Below the pieces are notes generated by a model. It did no database searches. It had not been told where the DNA came from and worked only from the letters and a program-made list of their open reading frames with translations. Position numbers and translations under genes: made by a program. A stretch of DNA of 39,904 nucleotides from Chlorobiota bacterium (lineage in GTDB: Bacteria > Bacteroidota > Bacteroidia > Bacteroidales > B39-G9), in contig JAADFW010000283.1 in NCBI GenBank assembly GCA_013152655.1, positions 1 through 39,904 on the forward strand. The letters are read 5' to 3'. Numbering within the stretch: the first letter of the stretch is position 1; each line of letters opens with the position of its first letter. Below, piece by piece: positions 19,460 to 27,339 of the stretch.

Positions 19460-20524
19460 ATGAACAATCCCATTGTAAAAAGCCCTAAATACTTTTACTC
19501 ATTTTTATCAATTTGGATAGTGCTTGCTTTTTTACAATCACTCATAGTTTATTTTTATAACGATTTTACATTTGGAGAAGCATTTGCCGATGGTTTTGTT
19601 TTTAACGGGCTATATGCCTTGCTATCGCTATTTATTTGGTTTGTGGTTAATTATAACGATTTTGAAAATCAAACTGTTTTTAATATTGTTCTGAATCATT
19701 TGGGAACGGTTGTTATTCTAACTTTTTTATGGCTTCTTGTTGGTAGGTTTTTACTCACAAACACATTCGGTTTTAGTAAAACTTATATTTCATTTCTTCA
19801 GCAAACGTTTATCTGGCGGTTTGTAATTGGTGTTATGTTTTATTTTGTGATTGTTTTAATTTATTATCTGATTATTTATTACAATAATTTGCAAGAAAAA
19901 ATTAAGCACGAAGCCGAATTAAATATACTGTTAAAAGAAACAGAATTAAATGCTTTAAAATCGCAAATTAATCCGCATTTTTTATTTAACAGTTTAAATT
20001 CTATTAGTTCGTTAACCATTTCAACACCTGAAAAAGCGCACGATATGATTATTAAATTAGGCGAATATTTACGTTATTCATTAGTACAGGATGAGACAAA
20101 ATTTACAAAATTTTCAGACGAAATTAACAATGTTATGACCTATTTAGAAATTGAAAAAATCAGGTTTGGAAATAAACTAACCATAAAGAAAAGCATTGAT
20201 CCGGAATGTTATCAAATGAAAATTCCGGTAATGATTTTGCAACCTTTATATGAAAATGCAATTAAACATGGTGTTTATGAAAGTACAGGAAACGTAAAAA
20301 TTGAAACGATTTGTCATTGCCGAAGTGATTATTTAAAAATTAACATTAAAAACAATTTCGACCCGGAAGCAGTGCATAATAAAGGGGAAGGTATTGGTTT
20401 ACAAAATATTAAAGACAGGATGAAGCTTATTTATGAAAGAACTGACCTGGTGAATATTGAAAAGAAGTCAAAAAGTTTTACCGTAGAATTACTCTTCCCT
20501 GTTATTGAAGAATCTGAAAACTAA
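19460..20524 (+). CDS. LytS/YehU-type sensor histidine kinase
   Basis: This is a membrane histidine kinase of the His_kinase (PF06580) class, with 354 residues. Four membrane helices lie in the first 140 residues with short loops, so there is no large sensor domain. A cytoplasmic coiled coil (NNLQEKIKHEAELN) leads into the phosphoacceptor motif LKSQINPHFLFNSLNS, with His173. The ATP-binding part has YENAIKHGVYES (N box) and GEGIGLQNIKDRM (G box). The partner is the LytTR regulator whose start lies 7 bp downstream. It likely senses membrane state, perhaps through the LiaF-like protein encoded upstream. Confidence 0.96.
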   Translation: MNNPIVKSPKYFYSFLSIWIVLAFLQSLIVYFYNDFTFGEAFADGFVFNGLYALLSLFIWFVVNYNDFENQTVFNIVLNHLGTVVILTFLWLLVGRFLLTNTFGFSKTYISFLQQTFIWRFVIGVMFYFVIVLIYYLIIYYNNLQEKIKHEAELNILLKETELNALKSQINPHFLFNSLNSISSLTISTPEKAHDMIIKLGEYLRYSLVQDETKFTKFSDEINNVMTYLEIEKIRFGNKLTIKKSIDPECYQMKIPVMILQPLYENAIKHGVYESTGNVKIETICHCRSDYLKINIKNNFDPEAVHNKGEGIGLQNIKDRMKLIYERTDLVNIEKKSKSFTVELLFPVIEESEN

Positions 20525-20531
20525 ATTCTAA

Positions 20532-21281
20532 ATGAAAAAATTTAAAGCTGTCATTATTGATGATGAAAAATTAGCCCGCAATCTTTTAAAAATATATTTA
20601 AAAGAGAACATGCAGATTGAAATTATTAAAGAATGTGAAAACGGTTTTGAAGGAGTAAAAGCAGTAAATGAACTAAAGCCCGATTTTATTTTTCTCGATA
20701 TTCAAATGCCAAAAATAAGCGGTTTTGAAATGTTGGAATTGTTAGATGAAAAACCGGAAATAATTTTTACTACTGCTTACGACAAATATGCCATAAAGGC
20801 ATTTGAGCATAATGCAATTGACTATTTACTAAAACCGTTTTCGAAAGAAAGATTACAAAAAGCCATAGAATCAGTGTTATTACGATTAGAAAACAGCGAA
20901 AAAAAAATTTCAGCAAATAATCTAATCAACAGTTATTTAAATAATGCTGAAAAATTAACTCGGATTGTAGTTAAAAAAAGAGCTGAAATCCATATTTTGC
21001 CTATTGATACCATTCATTTTTTTGAAGCACAAGACGATTACGTTTTAATTCATGCTGAAAAAGGAAATTTTTTGCAACAAAAAACCATGAAGTTTTACGA
21101 AAATCATTTAAATGATAAACAATTTGTAAGAATTCACCGATCATACATTTTAAATGTGAAACAAATAGTTAAGCTTGAGTTGTACGATAAAGAATCGTTT
21201 TTGGTTGTTTTAAAATGTGGTGATAAAATAAAAGCAAGCAAACCGGGTTATAAAAAACTCAAAGAAATTCTCGATTTTTAA
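20532..21281 (+). CDS. LytTR-family response regulator
   Basis: This is a DNA-binding response regulator of 249 residues. The receiver domain has IIDDEKLARNLL (Asp10, Asp11), the phosphoacceptor Asp56 in FIFLDIQMP, a Thr-Ala at TTAYDKYA and the Lys in LLKPFSKE. The LytTR domain fills about residues 145-245 and shows the usual pattern IHFFEAQDDYVLIH, then FVRIHRSYILNVKQI. Such domains bind paired 9-bp direct repeats; one candidate pair lies at 18379-18408 upstream of the LiaF-like gene. It is probably translated from the same mRNA as the kinase. Confidence 0.97.
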   Translation: MKKFKAVIIDDEKLARNLLKIYLKENMQIEIIKECENGFEGVKAVNELKPDFIFLDIQMPKISGFEMLELLDEKPEIIFTTAYDKYAIKAFEHNAIDYLLKPFSKERLQKAIESVLLRLENSEKKISANNLINSYLNNAEKLTRIVVKKRAEIHILPIDTIHFFEAQDDYVLIHAEKGNFLQQKTMKFYENHLNDKQFVRIHRSYILNVKQIVKLELYDKESFLVVLKCGDKIKASKPGYKKLKEILDF

Positions 21282-21389
21282 AAAGAAAAATTATTCATTT
21301 AGGTTATTAGAAAAGTTCCTCCTGCCCATAGTTCATTTATATATTTACAGAAAGATGATAATTCCCAAATTCTTCTGTACTTTCGAAAT

Positions 21390-21430
21390 GGCCGGCAAAA
21401 ATAAAGCCATTAGAAATTTATCTAATGGCT
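21390..21430 (-). terminator. Rho-independent terminator of pnp
   Basis: The 10-bp perfect arms AGCCATTAGA (21405-21414) and TCTAATGGCT (21421-21430) have a 6-nt loop. On the minus strand they are followed by TTATTTTTG. The hairpin is 25 nt after the pnp stop codon. Confidence 0.9.
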
Positions 21431-21454
21431 CTAAGTTTTAGAACTATTAAGCTT

Positions 21455-23593
21455 TTATTCTTTATTTTCTTTATTCTCCGGCCTTGGAGGTTTTGGAAGA
21501 AGTACTTTTCTTGAAAGTTTTAATTTACCGTTTCGGTCAATATCAATTAATTTCACTTCTATCTCCTGTCCTTCTTTTAACACATCTTCCACAGAATTTA
21601 TTCGTCTCCATTCAATTTCCGAAATGTGTAAAAGTCCATCTTTACCAGGTAAAATTTCAACAAAAGCACCAAAATTCACAATTGATTTAATTTTTCCTTT
21701 ATACACCTTTCCTACTTCAGGCACTTCAATTATACCGTTTATTCTTTCCAGAGCCATATCAATAGCTTCCTTATTATCGGCAAAAATATCAACTATTCCT
21801 TTGCTGTCAATTTCTTCAATAACTATTGTGGTTCCGGTAGTAGCTTGAATATCCTGAATTATTTTTCCACCCGGGCCAATAATAGCACCAATAAACTCTT
21901 TATCAACTGTTAACTGAACAATTCTCGGAGCATGTGGCTTTAAATCAGCTCTTGGTTCAGCAATAGTATCGGTTATTTTACCTAAAATATGCATACGTCC
22001 TTCTTTTGCCTGAGCCAATGCATGTTCCAAAACATCGTACGATAAACCATCTACTTTAATATCCATCTGACAAGCAGTAATTCCGTCTTTTGTTCCGGTA
22101 ACTTTAAAATCCATATCGCCTAAATGGTCTTCATCTCCTAATATGTCAGAAAGAATTGCATACTCTCCTTTTTCATTCATAATTAAACCCATGGCAATTC
22201 CTGAAACAGGCTTTTTAATTTTAATGCCTGCATCCATTAAAGCCAGCGTTCCGGCACAAACAGTGGCCATTGACGACGAACCGTTTGATTCTAAAATATC
22301 AGATACAATACGTATTGCATAAGGATTTGCTTCACCTGCGGGTATCATTCTTTTAAGTGCCCTGAATGCCAGATTTCCATGTCCAACTTCCCGCCTGCTT
22401 AACCCTCTAACAGGCCTGGCATCGCCAGTTGCAAAAGGTGGAAAATTATAATGAAGCATAATTTTATCTTTTCGTTGAATTAAAACATCATCAATTATTT
22501 TTTCATCTAATTTAGTTCCTAAGGTAATAGTGGTTAGCGATTGTGTTTCACCACGAGTAAAAATTGCAGAACCATGCGCAGCAGGCAAATAATCTACTTC
22601 GCACCAAATTGGCCTTATTTCGTCAGTTTTTCTCCCGTCTAAACGTTTTTTCTCAGAAAGCACTAAATTTCTAACAGCTTCTTTTTCAACATCATGAAAA
22701 TATCTTCCAACTAATGATTCATTTACTTCCTCTTCTTCATTAAACGAATCGATAAATTCTTGTTTTATACTGTCAAATTCAGTTTTTCTTTCATGTTTTC
22801 CTTTGCCTGCCTTTGCAACAGCAAATATTTTATCATATGTTTTTTCCCTTACTAACTTTCTTAATTCTTCATCGTTAGTTTCATGGTTGTATTCTCTTTT
22901 CTCTGTCTTGCCCACTTCTTTTGTAAGCTCCATTTGAACTTTACATTGCTCTTTTATTGCTTCATGAGCAATTTTAATAGCTTCAAGCATATCTTCTTCT
23001 GAAGCTTCATTCATTTCACCTTCAACCATCAATACATTCTCGTAAGTTGCTCCAACCATTAATTCTATATCAGCATTTTCAGTTTGTTCAAAAGTTGGGT
23101 TAATTAGAAACTCGCCGTCTAATAAAGCAACACGAACTTCTGAAATTGGTCCATGAAAAGGTATGTCGGAAACACTTAACGCAGCAGATGCAGCTAATCC
23201 GGCTAAAGCATCGGGCATTGTTTCTTTATCGGCTGAAATTAAATTAATGGTTACAAAAGTTTCAGCATGAAAGTTATCGGGAAATAAAGGACGAAGTGCC
23301 CTGTCAACTATTCTTGATGTTAATATCTCACTATCAGAAGGCCTGGCTTCTCTTTTCATAAAACCACCCGGAAATCGTCCGAATGATGAAAACTTCTCGC
23401 GGTATTCAACCGATAAAGGCATAAAATCAACATCTTCTCTGGCTTCAGTTGCAGAAACTACCGTAGCAAGCAACATTGTTTTACCCATTTTTACTACTAC
23501 AGAACCGTCTGCTTGTTTTGCAAGTTTTCCGGTTTCTATAATTATTTCTCGTCCATCCTTTAATTTGATGGTTTTTTCAATTTTATTATACAT
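21455..23593 (-). CDS. pnp: Polyribonucleotide nucleotidyltransferase (PNPase)
   Basis: This phosphorolytic 3'-5' exoribonuclease works in mRNA turnover and is usually part of RNA-degrading complexes in the cytoplasm. The 712-residue length is normal. The first RNase PH domain includes [20 protein letters not shown]. The second, catalytic one has [35 protein letters not shown] and [23 protein letters not shown] domain ([20 protein letters not shown]) and an S1 domain ([20 protein letters not shown]) close the protein. rpsO lies just upstream, the classic rpsO-pnp order, with a terminator between the two genes. Confidence 0.99.
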   Translation of the reverse strand: MYNKIEKTIKLKDGREIIIETGKLAKQADGSVVVKMGKTMLLATVVSATEAREDVDFMPLSVEYREKFSSFGRFPGGFMKREARPSDSEILTSRIVDRALRPLFPDNFHAETFVTINLISADKETMPDALAGLAASAALSVSDIPFHGPISEVRVALLDGEFLINPTFEQTENADIELMVGATYENVLMVEGEMNEASEEDMLEAIKIAHEAIKEQCKVQMELTKEVGKTEKREYNHETNDEELRKLVREKTYDKIFAVAKAGKGKHERKTEFDSIKQEFIDSFNEEEEVNESLVGRYFHDVEKEAVRNLVLSEKKRLDGRKTDEIRPIWCEVDYLPAAHGSAIFTRGETQSLTTITLGTKLDEKIIDDVLIQRKDKIMLHYNFPPFATGDARPVRGLSRREVGHGNLAFRALKRMIPAGEANPYAIRIVSDILESNGSSSMATVCAGTLALMDAGIKIKKPVSGIAMGLIMNEKGEYAILSDILGDEDHLGDMDFKVTGTKDGITACQMDIKVDGLSYDVLEHALAQAKEGRMHILGKITDTIAEPRADLKPHAPRIVQLTVDKEFIGAIIGPGGKIIQDIQATTGTTIVIEEIDSKGIVDIFADNKEAIDMALERINGIIEVPEVGKVYKGKIKSIVNFGAFVEILPGKDGLLHISEIEWRRINSVEDVLKEGQEIEVKLIDIDRNGKLKLSRKVLLPKPPRPENKENKE

Positions 23594-23646
23594 AATTTAT
23601 TGTTTTGATCTTGTTTGCTTATTTTCTTGACACAAAGGAATAAAAT

Positions 23647-23677
23647 AAAAAAAGGCAATTGCTTAATTGCCTTTTTT
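23647..23677 (-). terminator. Terminator between rpsO and pnp
   Basis: AAAAAAGGCAATT and AATTGCCTTTTTT form a 13-bp stem with loop GCTT (23661-23664). It starts 4 nt after the rpsO stop codon and has T residues on both strands. On the minus strand it should end or attenuate rpsO transcription, with partial read-through into pnp. Confidence 0.88.
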
Positions 23678-23680
23678 GTT

Positions 23681-23950
23681 TTATCGACGTAGCTTTAATG
23701 ATTTTATGATTTCCCGGTATCGTTCAATATCACGATTTTTAAGATAATCTAACAATCTTCTTCGTTTTCCTACTAATTTTAGCAGCGCACGTTGCGTGCT
23801 ATAATCTTTCTTATTCTCTTTTAAATAGTTTGTTAAGTTACTTATACGAAAAGTAAACAGAGCAATTTGTGCTTCAGTTGATCCGGTATCGGATTCAGAC
23901 TTTCCGTAAGTTTTAAAAAATTCTTTTTTCTTTTCAGCGGTTAAATACAT
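23681..23950 (-). CDS. rpsO: 30S ribosomal protein S15
   Basis: S15 is the primary binder of the central domain of 16S rRNA in 30S assembly. The 89-residue length matches the family. The signature is intact: GSTEAQIALFTFRISNLTNY, then a Lys-rich loop (KENKKDYSTQRALLKLVGKRRRLLDYL) and the end RYREIIKSLKLRR. It has its own promoter upstream and a hairpin terminator directly after the stop, then pnp. Confidence 0.99.
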   Translation of the reverse strand: MYLTAEKKKEFFKTYGKSESDTGSTEAQIALFTFRISNLTNYLKENKKDYSTQRALLKLVGKRRRLLDYLKNRDIERYREIIKSLKLRR

Positions 23951-24262
23951 CGTATAAATTTATTTTCAAATACAACTTCTTTTTCAGACCTGCAAAAGTA
24001 AATAAAACTTTTAAACAATCAATAATAAAGCTAATTATTTTTATAGCTCGAAAATACACTTCACTTCGCTTTTGTATGAATTAAGCGGGTTAACTTTTGA
24101 TTAACAAAATATTGAAAAAAACAAATTTGAAAAAACGAGAATTTACTATTTGCCTGATTTATGTTTTTCAATAATAATCGTAATTTAACAAGTGTGTTTT
24201 TTGATTACAATTGAAATTGAACTTAATTATTAGAAATATAATAGTATATGTATTATTGAAGT
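23951..24262. other. Intergenic region, RmlD-like gene / rpsO
   Basis: This 312-bp AT-rich stretch holds the rpsO -7 box near its left end. A short inverted repeat, GTTAA-N7-TTAAC, lies at about 24090-24106. I see no ORF, RNA gene or terminator for the RmlD-like gene. Confidence 0.5.
23993..24000 (-). promoter_or_regulatory. -7 box of the rpsO promoter
   Basis: On the minus strand TACTTTTG (23993-24000) matches TAnnTTTG, 43 bp upstream of the rpsO ATG. The -33 element is poorly conserved. Confidence 0.6.
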
Positions 24263-25159
24263 TTATATAAGTTGCCTTTGCAAAATTTCCAAGCCTTCAA
24301 TAAACGAATGAGGTTTATATTTCAATTTGTTTTTTGCTTTTTCAATAATAAACCCGGTTTTTGCAGGCCGTTTTTCCAATTCATTAAGCGTTTTAGAATT
24401 TACTGGCGATATAAGTTCTTTCGGCAAATTAAAAAACTCAGCTACTTTAATTGCTATTTCATAAATACTAAACATCTCACTTCCTGAAATATGGAAAATA
24501 CCTCTTTCTCTTTTTTTAGCTATAAGATAACATCCATATGCCAAGTCTTCAGCTAAAGTAGGTGTGCGAAACTGGTCATTAACAACTCGAATAGGGATAT
24601 TTTTTTCAAGTGATTTTTTCACCCATAAAACAATATTTGAACGATTCATGTTTTCAGTAACTCCATAAACTAAAACTGTACGAACTATTGCCCAATTTTT
24701 ACAATGCTCTTGAACCAAAATTTCTGCATCAAGTTTAGTTTCTCCATAATAATTTACCGGATTGGGTAAATCATTTTCTGCATAAGGCCCTTTTAATCCG
24801 CTAAAAACAAAATCGGTTGAACAATGAATGTAATGCGCATTTATTGAATTTGCTGCGTTAACCAGATTCCTTGTTCCTTCTACATTTACTCGTAAACATG
24901 TTTCCTTGTTTCTAAAACATTCATCCACATTTGTTATCCCGGCTGCATTTATAATAACATCAGGGTTATAATTATTTATTTTGTTGTTTACCTCATTTTT
25001 GTTTTCAATATCTATTTTTTGAAATTGAATGTTTCTTAATGATGCAATTTTGTTAGCAGATTTTGAGGTTGCCAATAAATTAATATCAACCATTTGATAA
25101 AACAGATGAACCAGCTTCTGTCCTAATAAACCATTGCTACCCGTTATTAATATCTTCAT
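24263..25159 (-). CDS. SDR-family sugar-nucleotide reductase, RmlD-like
   Basis: This is a 298-residue extended short-chain dehydrogenase of the dTDP-4-dehydrorhamnose reductase (RmlD) type. The N-terminus MKILITGSNGLLGQKLV is the NAD(P)-binding glycine motif. Then come INAAGITNVDECF, CSTDFVFSGLKGPYAE and the catalytic YYGETK (Tyr-x3-Lys). TVLVYG and FHISGSEMFSIYEIA are typical of the family's C-terminal half. Complete rmlABC neighbours are absent, so involvement in dTDP-rhamnose synthesis is uncertain; many Bacteroidetes have stand-alone paralogues. It is divergent from mltF. Confidence 0.88.
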   Translation of the reverse strand: MKILITGSNGLLGQKLVHLFYQMVDINLLATSKSANKIASLRNIQFQKIDIENKNEVNNKINNYNPDVIINAAGITNVDECFRNKETCLRVNVEGTRNLVNAANSINAHYIHCSTDFVFSGLKGPYAENDLPNPVNYYGETKLDAEILVQEHCKNWAIVRTVLVYGVTENMNRSNIVLWVKKSLEKNIPIRVVNDQFRTPTLAEDLAYGCYLIAKKRERGIFHISGSEMFSIYEIAIKVAEFFNLPKELISPVNSKTLNELEKRPAKTGFIIEKAKNKLKYKPHSFIEGLEILQRQLI

Positions 25160-25241
25160 GAATATATTATTTTCATATTAATACCTTTTGTTTGTTAAAA
25201 CAAATTAGTTACATTTAAGTTTATCAATAAATATATAACTA

Positions 25242-26669
25242 TTGAATAACAGGCTAATATACAAACCATTTGCTGTAATTATCTTATTAATGTTTTTGTT
25301 TTCATGTAATACAGACAAAAATAAAAAAGATGAACAGAAAGTTACAATTGATTTAGAACAAATAATTAAAAGAGGAAAATTAATAGCGCTTACTGACTTT
25401 AATTCAACAAGTTACTTTATTTACCGGGGAGAACCCATGGGTTATCAGTATGATATGTTAAAATTATTAGCTGATTATTTATCAGTTGACCTGGAAATAA
25501 TTGTTAGTAACGACTTAGAAGACACATTTGATAAACTTAATACAGGTAAATGCGATTTGTTAGCATTAAACCTAACAGTAACAAAACAACGAAATAAATT
25601 TTTAAATTTTGTTGAGCCATATAGCTATACAAAGCAAGTTCTGGTTCAGCGAAAACCTAAAGAATGGACAAAAATGAGTAGAAATACGTTAGAAAAAAAA
25701 CTTTTACGTAATCAATTAGATTTAGCCCGTAAAACAGTTTATGTGCAAAAAAATTCAGCCTTTAGCAAGAGACTTAAAAATTTATCGGAAGAAATTGGTG
25801 ACAGTATAAATATAATTGAAGTAGAAAATTATTCAACCGAACAATTAATCTCATTGGTATCGAAAGGAGAAATAGATTATACTGTTAGCGATGAAAATGT
25901 TGCGCTTTTAAATCAGACTTATTATCCTAATATTGATGTAAAAACGGCAATAAGCTTTCCCCAAAAATTAGCCTGGGCTGTCAGAAAAAATTCTCCTGAG
26001 TTATTAGCTACTTTAAATGAATGGGTTATTAACTTTAAAAAAACTGCCAGATATAGAATTATTTACAATAAGTATTATAAGAATAAAAAAGCTACACACA
26101 GGAAAAGCAGTGGATATTTATCTTCGCAAGGTGGAAAAATATCAGATTATGATGCTATTATTCGCAGGTATAGTAAACAAATTGGTTGGGATTGGCGTTT
26201 ATTAGCCTCATTAATTTATCAGGAATCAAGGTTTGACCCCAAAGCAGAATCGTGGGCAGGAGCTTTTGGCTTAATGCAATTAATGCCAAGAACAGCCAGA
26301 AAATATGGAGCTAATCAACGTTCTTCACCAACAAAAAATATAAAAGCCGGTGTTCAGTTTATTAAATGGTTAGACAAAAACCTAAAAGATTCAATTGCGA
26401 ACAAGCAAGAAAGAATTAAGTTTATATTAGCTTCATATAATGTTGGATTAGGACACGTACAAGATGCCATGCGATTAGCTGTAAAGAATGGGAAAAATCC
26501 AAAAAAATGGACTGATAATGTTGACTATTATATTTTGAATAAGTCGAACCCTGTTTATTATCAAGACCCGGTAGTAAAATATGGTTATTGCCGTGGTTCA
26601 GAAACGTTTGCTTATGTTACTGAAATTTTAGAACGTTATGAGCATTATAAATTAATTATAAGCAATTAA
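25242..26669 (+). CDS. mltF: MltF-like lytic transglycosylase lipoprotein
   Basis: This is a two-domain envelope enzyme that cleaves peptidoglycan to anhydromuropeptides. Its 475 residues start at a TTG; no usable ATG precedes the signal. The lipobox is FLFSC with Cys22, predicting outer-membrane anchoring. About residues 40-265 form a periplasmic solute-binding type 3 domain (GKLIALTDFNSTSYFIYRGE, then LNLTVTKQRNKFLNF). The SLT domain follows from about 300: SLIYQESRFDPKAESWAGA with catalytic Glu328, FGLMQLMPRTARKYG, and ASYNVGLGHVQDA. It is divergent from the RmlD-like gene and convergent with sodN across 31 bp without a clear terminator. Confidence 0.95.
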   Translation: MNNRLIYKPFAVIILLMFLFSCNTDKNKKDEQKVTIDLEQIIKRGKLIALTDFNSTSYFIYRGEPMGYQYDMLKLLADYLSVDLEIIVSNDLEDTFDKLNTGKCDLLALNLTVTKQRNKFLNFVEPYSYTKQVLVQRKPKEWTKMSRNTLEKKLLRNQLDLARKTVYVQKNSAFSKRLKNLSEEIGDSINIIEVENYSTEQLISLVSKGEIDYTVSDENVALLNQTYYPNIDVKTAISFPQKLAWAVRKNSPELLATLNEWVINFKKTARYRIIYNKYYKNKKATHRKSSGYLSSQGGKISDYDAIIRRYSKQIGWDWRLLASLIYQESRFDPKAESWAGAFGLMQLMPRTARKYGANQRSSPTKNIKAGVQFIKWLDKNLKDSIANKQERIKFILASYNVGLGHVQDAMRLAVKNGKNPKKWTDNVDYYILNKSNPVYYQDPVVKYGYCRGSETFAYVTEILERYEHYKLIISN

Positions 26670-26700
26670 CCCTAATTATTGGCCACTGTTTTAACAAATA

Positions 26701-27189
26701 TTATTTATGCTCATGCGTATGAAAATACGCCTCTTCAAATAACGCTACTGTTTCCCGTAATTTGTCAATGTATTCCATATCTGTTGTTTGTTTAGCTTTC
26801 ATAGCATACACAGCAATTTTATGCAAAAGTGTAAGTTGAGTAATATACTTTTGATAATTTTCATCATCGGGTTCAACAATTCTTATACGTTGATGCAAAA
26901 AATATTGACTAACAATATCCTGTATTTTTTGAGCATGCTCGTCTTTATTGTTTACCCATCTTACTAATTGATTATAGTTTACAGTTTCTTCTTTTGATAA
27001 CGCTTCAATTTTAAGCATTGATTTTTCAATAGTACTTATATCTTCATGCAACAAAGCTATTCGAATAGAATCTTCGTAAATACCACAAGGTATTTCACAA
27101 TGAGAATACGCTTTTTGAGAAAAGCTAAATAGAAACAAAGCAGCCATAACAGCTATTAAACTACTTGATACATTTTTTAATAATTTCAT
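26701..27189 (-). CDS. sodN: Nickel-containing superoxide dismutase, exported
   Basis: This enzyme disproportionates superoxide using nickel. The 162-residue precursor has a Sec-type signal, and a cut after AYS (residue 29) would leave the mature protein starting HCEIPCGIY. That is the nickel hook HCxxPCGxY, in which the free N-terminal His, Cys2 and Cys6 bind nickel. The rest matches the NiSOD four-helix family (NYNQLVRWVNNKDEHAQKI, YFLHQRI, LTLLHKIAVYAMKAKQTTD). The mature form would be 133 residues against 117 in Streptomyces. The C-terminus is His-rich (HTHEHK). No SodX-type peptidase gene is nearby. A TonB receptor gene precedes it on the same strand. Confidence 0.95.
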   Translation of the reverse strand: MKLLKNVSSSLIAVMAALFLFSFSQKAYSHCEIPCGIYEDSIRIALLHEDISTIEKSMLKIEALSKEETVNYNQLVRWVNNKDEHAQKIQDIVSQYFLHQRIRIVEPDDENYQKYITQLTLLHKIAVYAMKAKQTTDMEYIDKLRETVALFEEAYFHTHEHK

Positions 27190-27271
27190 TTTGAGAATGT
27201 TTTTTTAGGTGGTTTATTTAAAATGAATATAAATAAACACATTTTTATACTAAAAAAAACTTTTTTAACAC

Positions 27272-27286
27272 TGTTTTAATAAAACA
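27272..27286 (-). promoter_or_regulatory. Short palindrome upstream of sodN
   Basis: TGTTTTA-A-TAAAACA is a perfect 7-bp inverted repeat with a 1-bp centre, 83 bp upstream of the sodN ATG. It could be an operator. In such AT-rich DNA, chance is also a fair explanation. Confidence 0.25.
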
Positions 27287-27339
27287 ATATCGAAAATTAA
27301 GGAAAAAGAACAGCTCAAAAGTTTTGCTAAACAATTATT

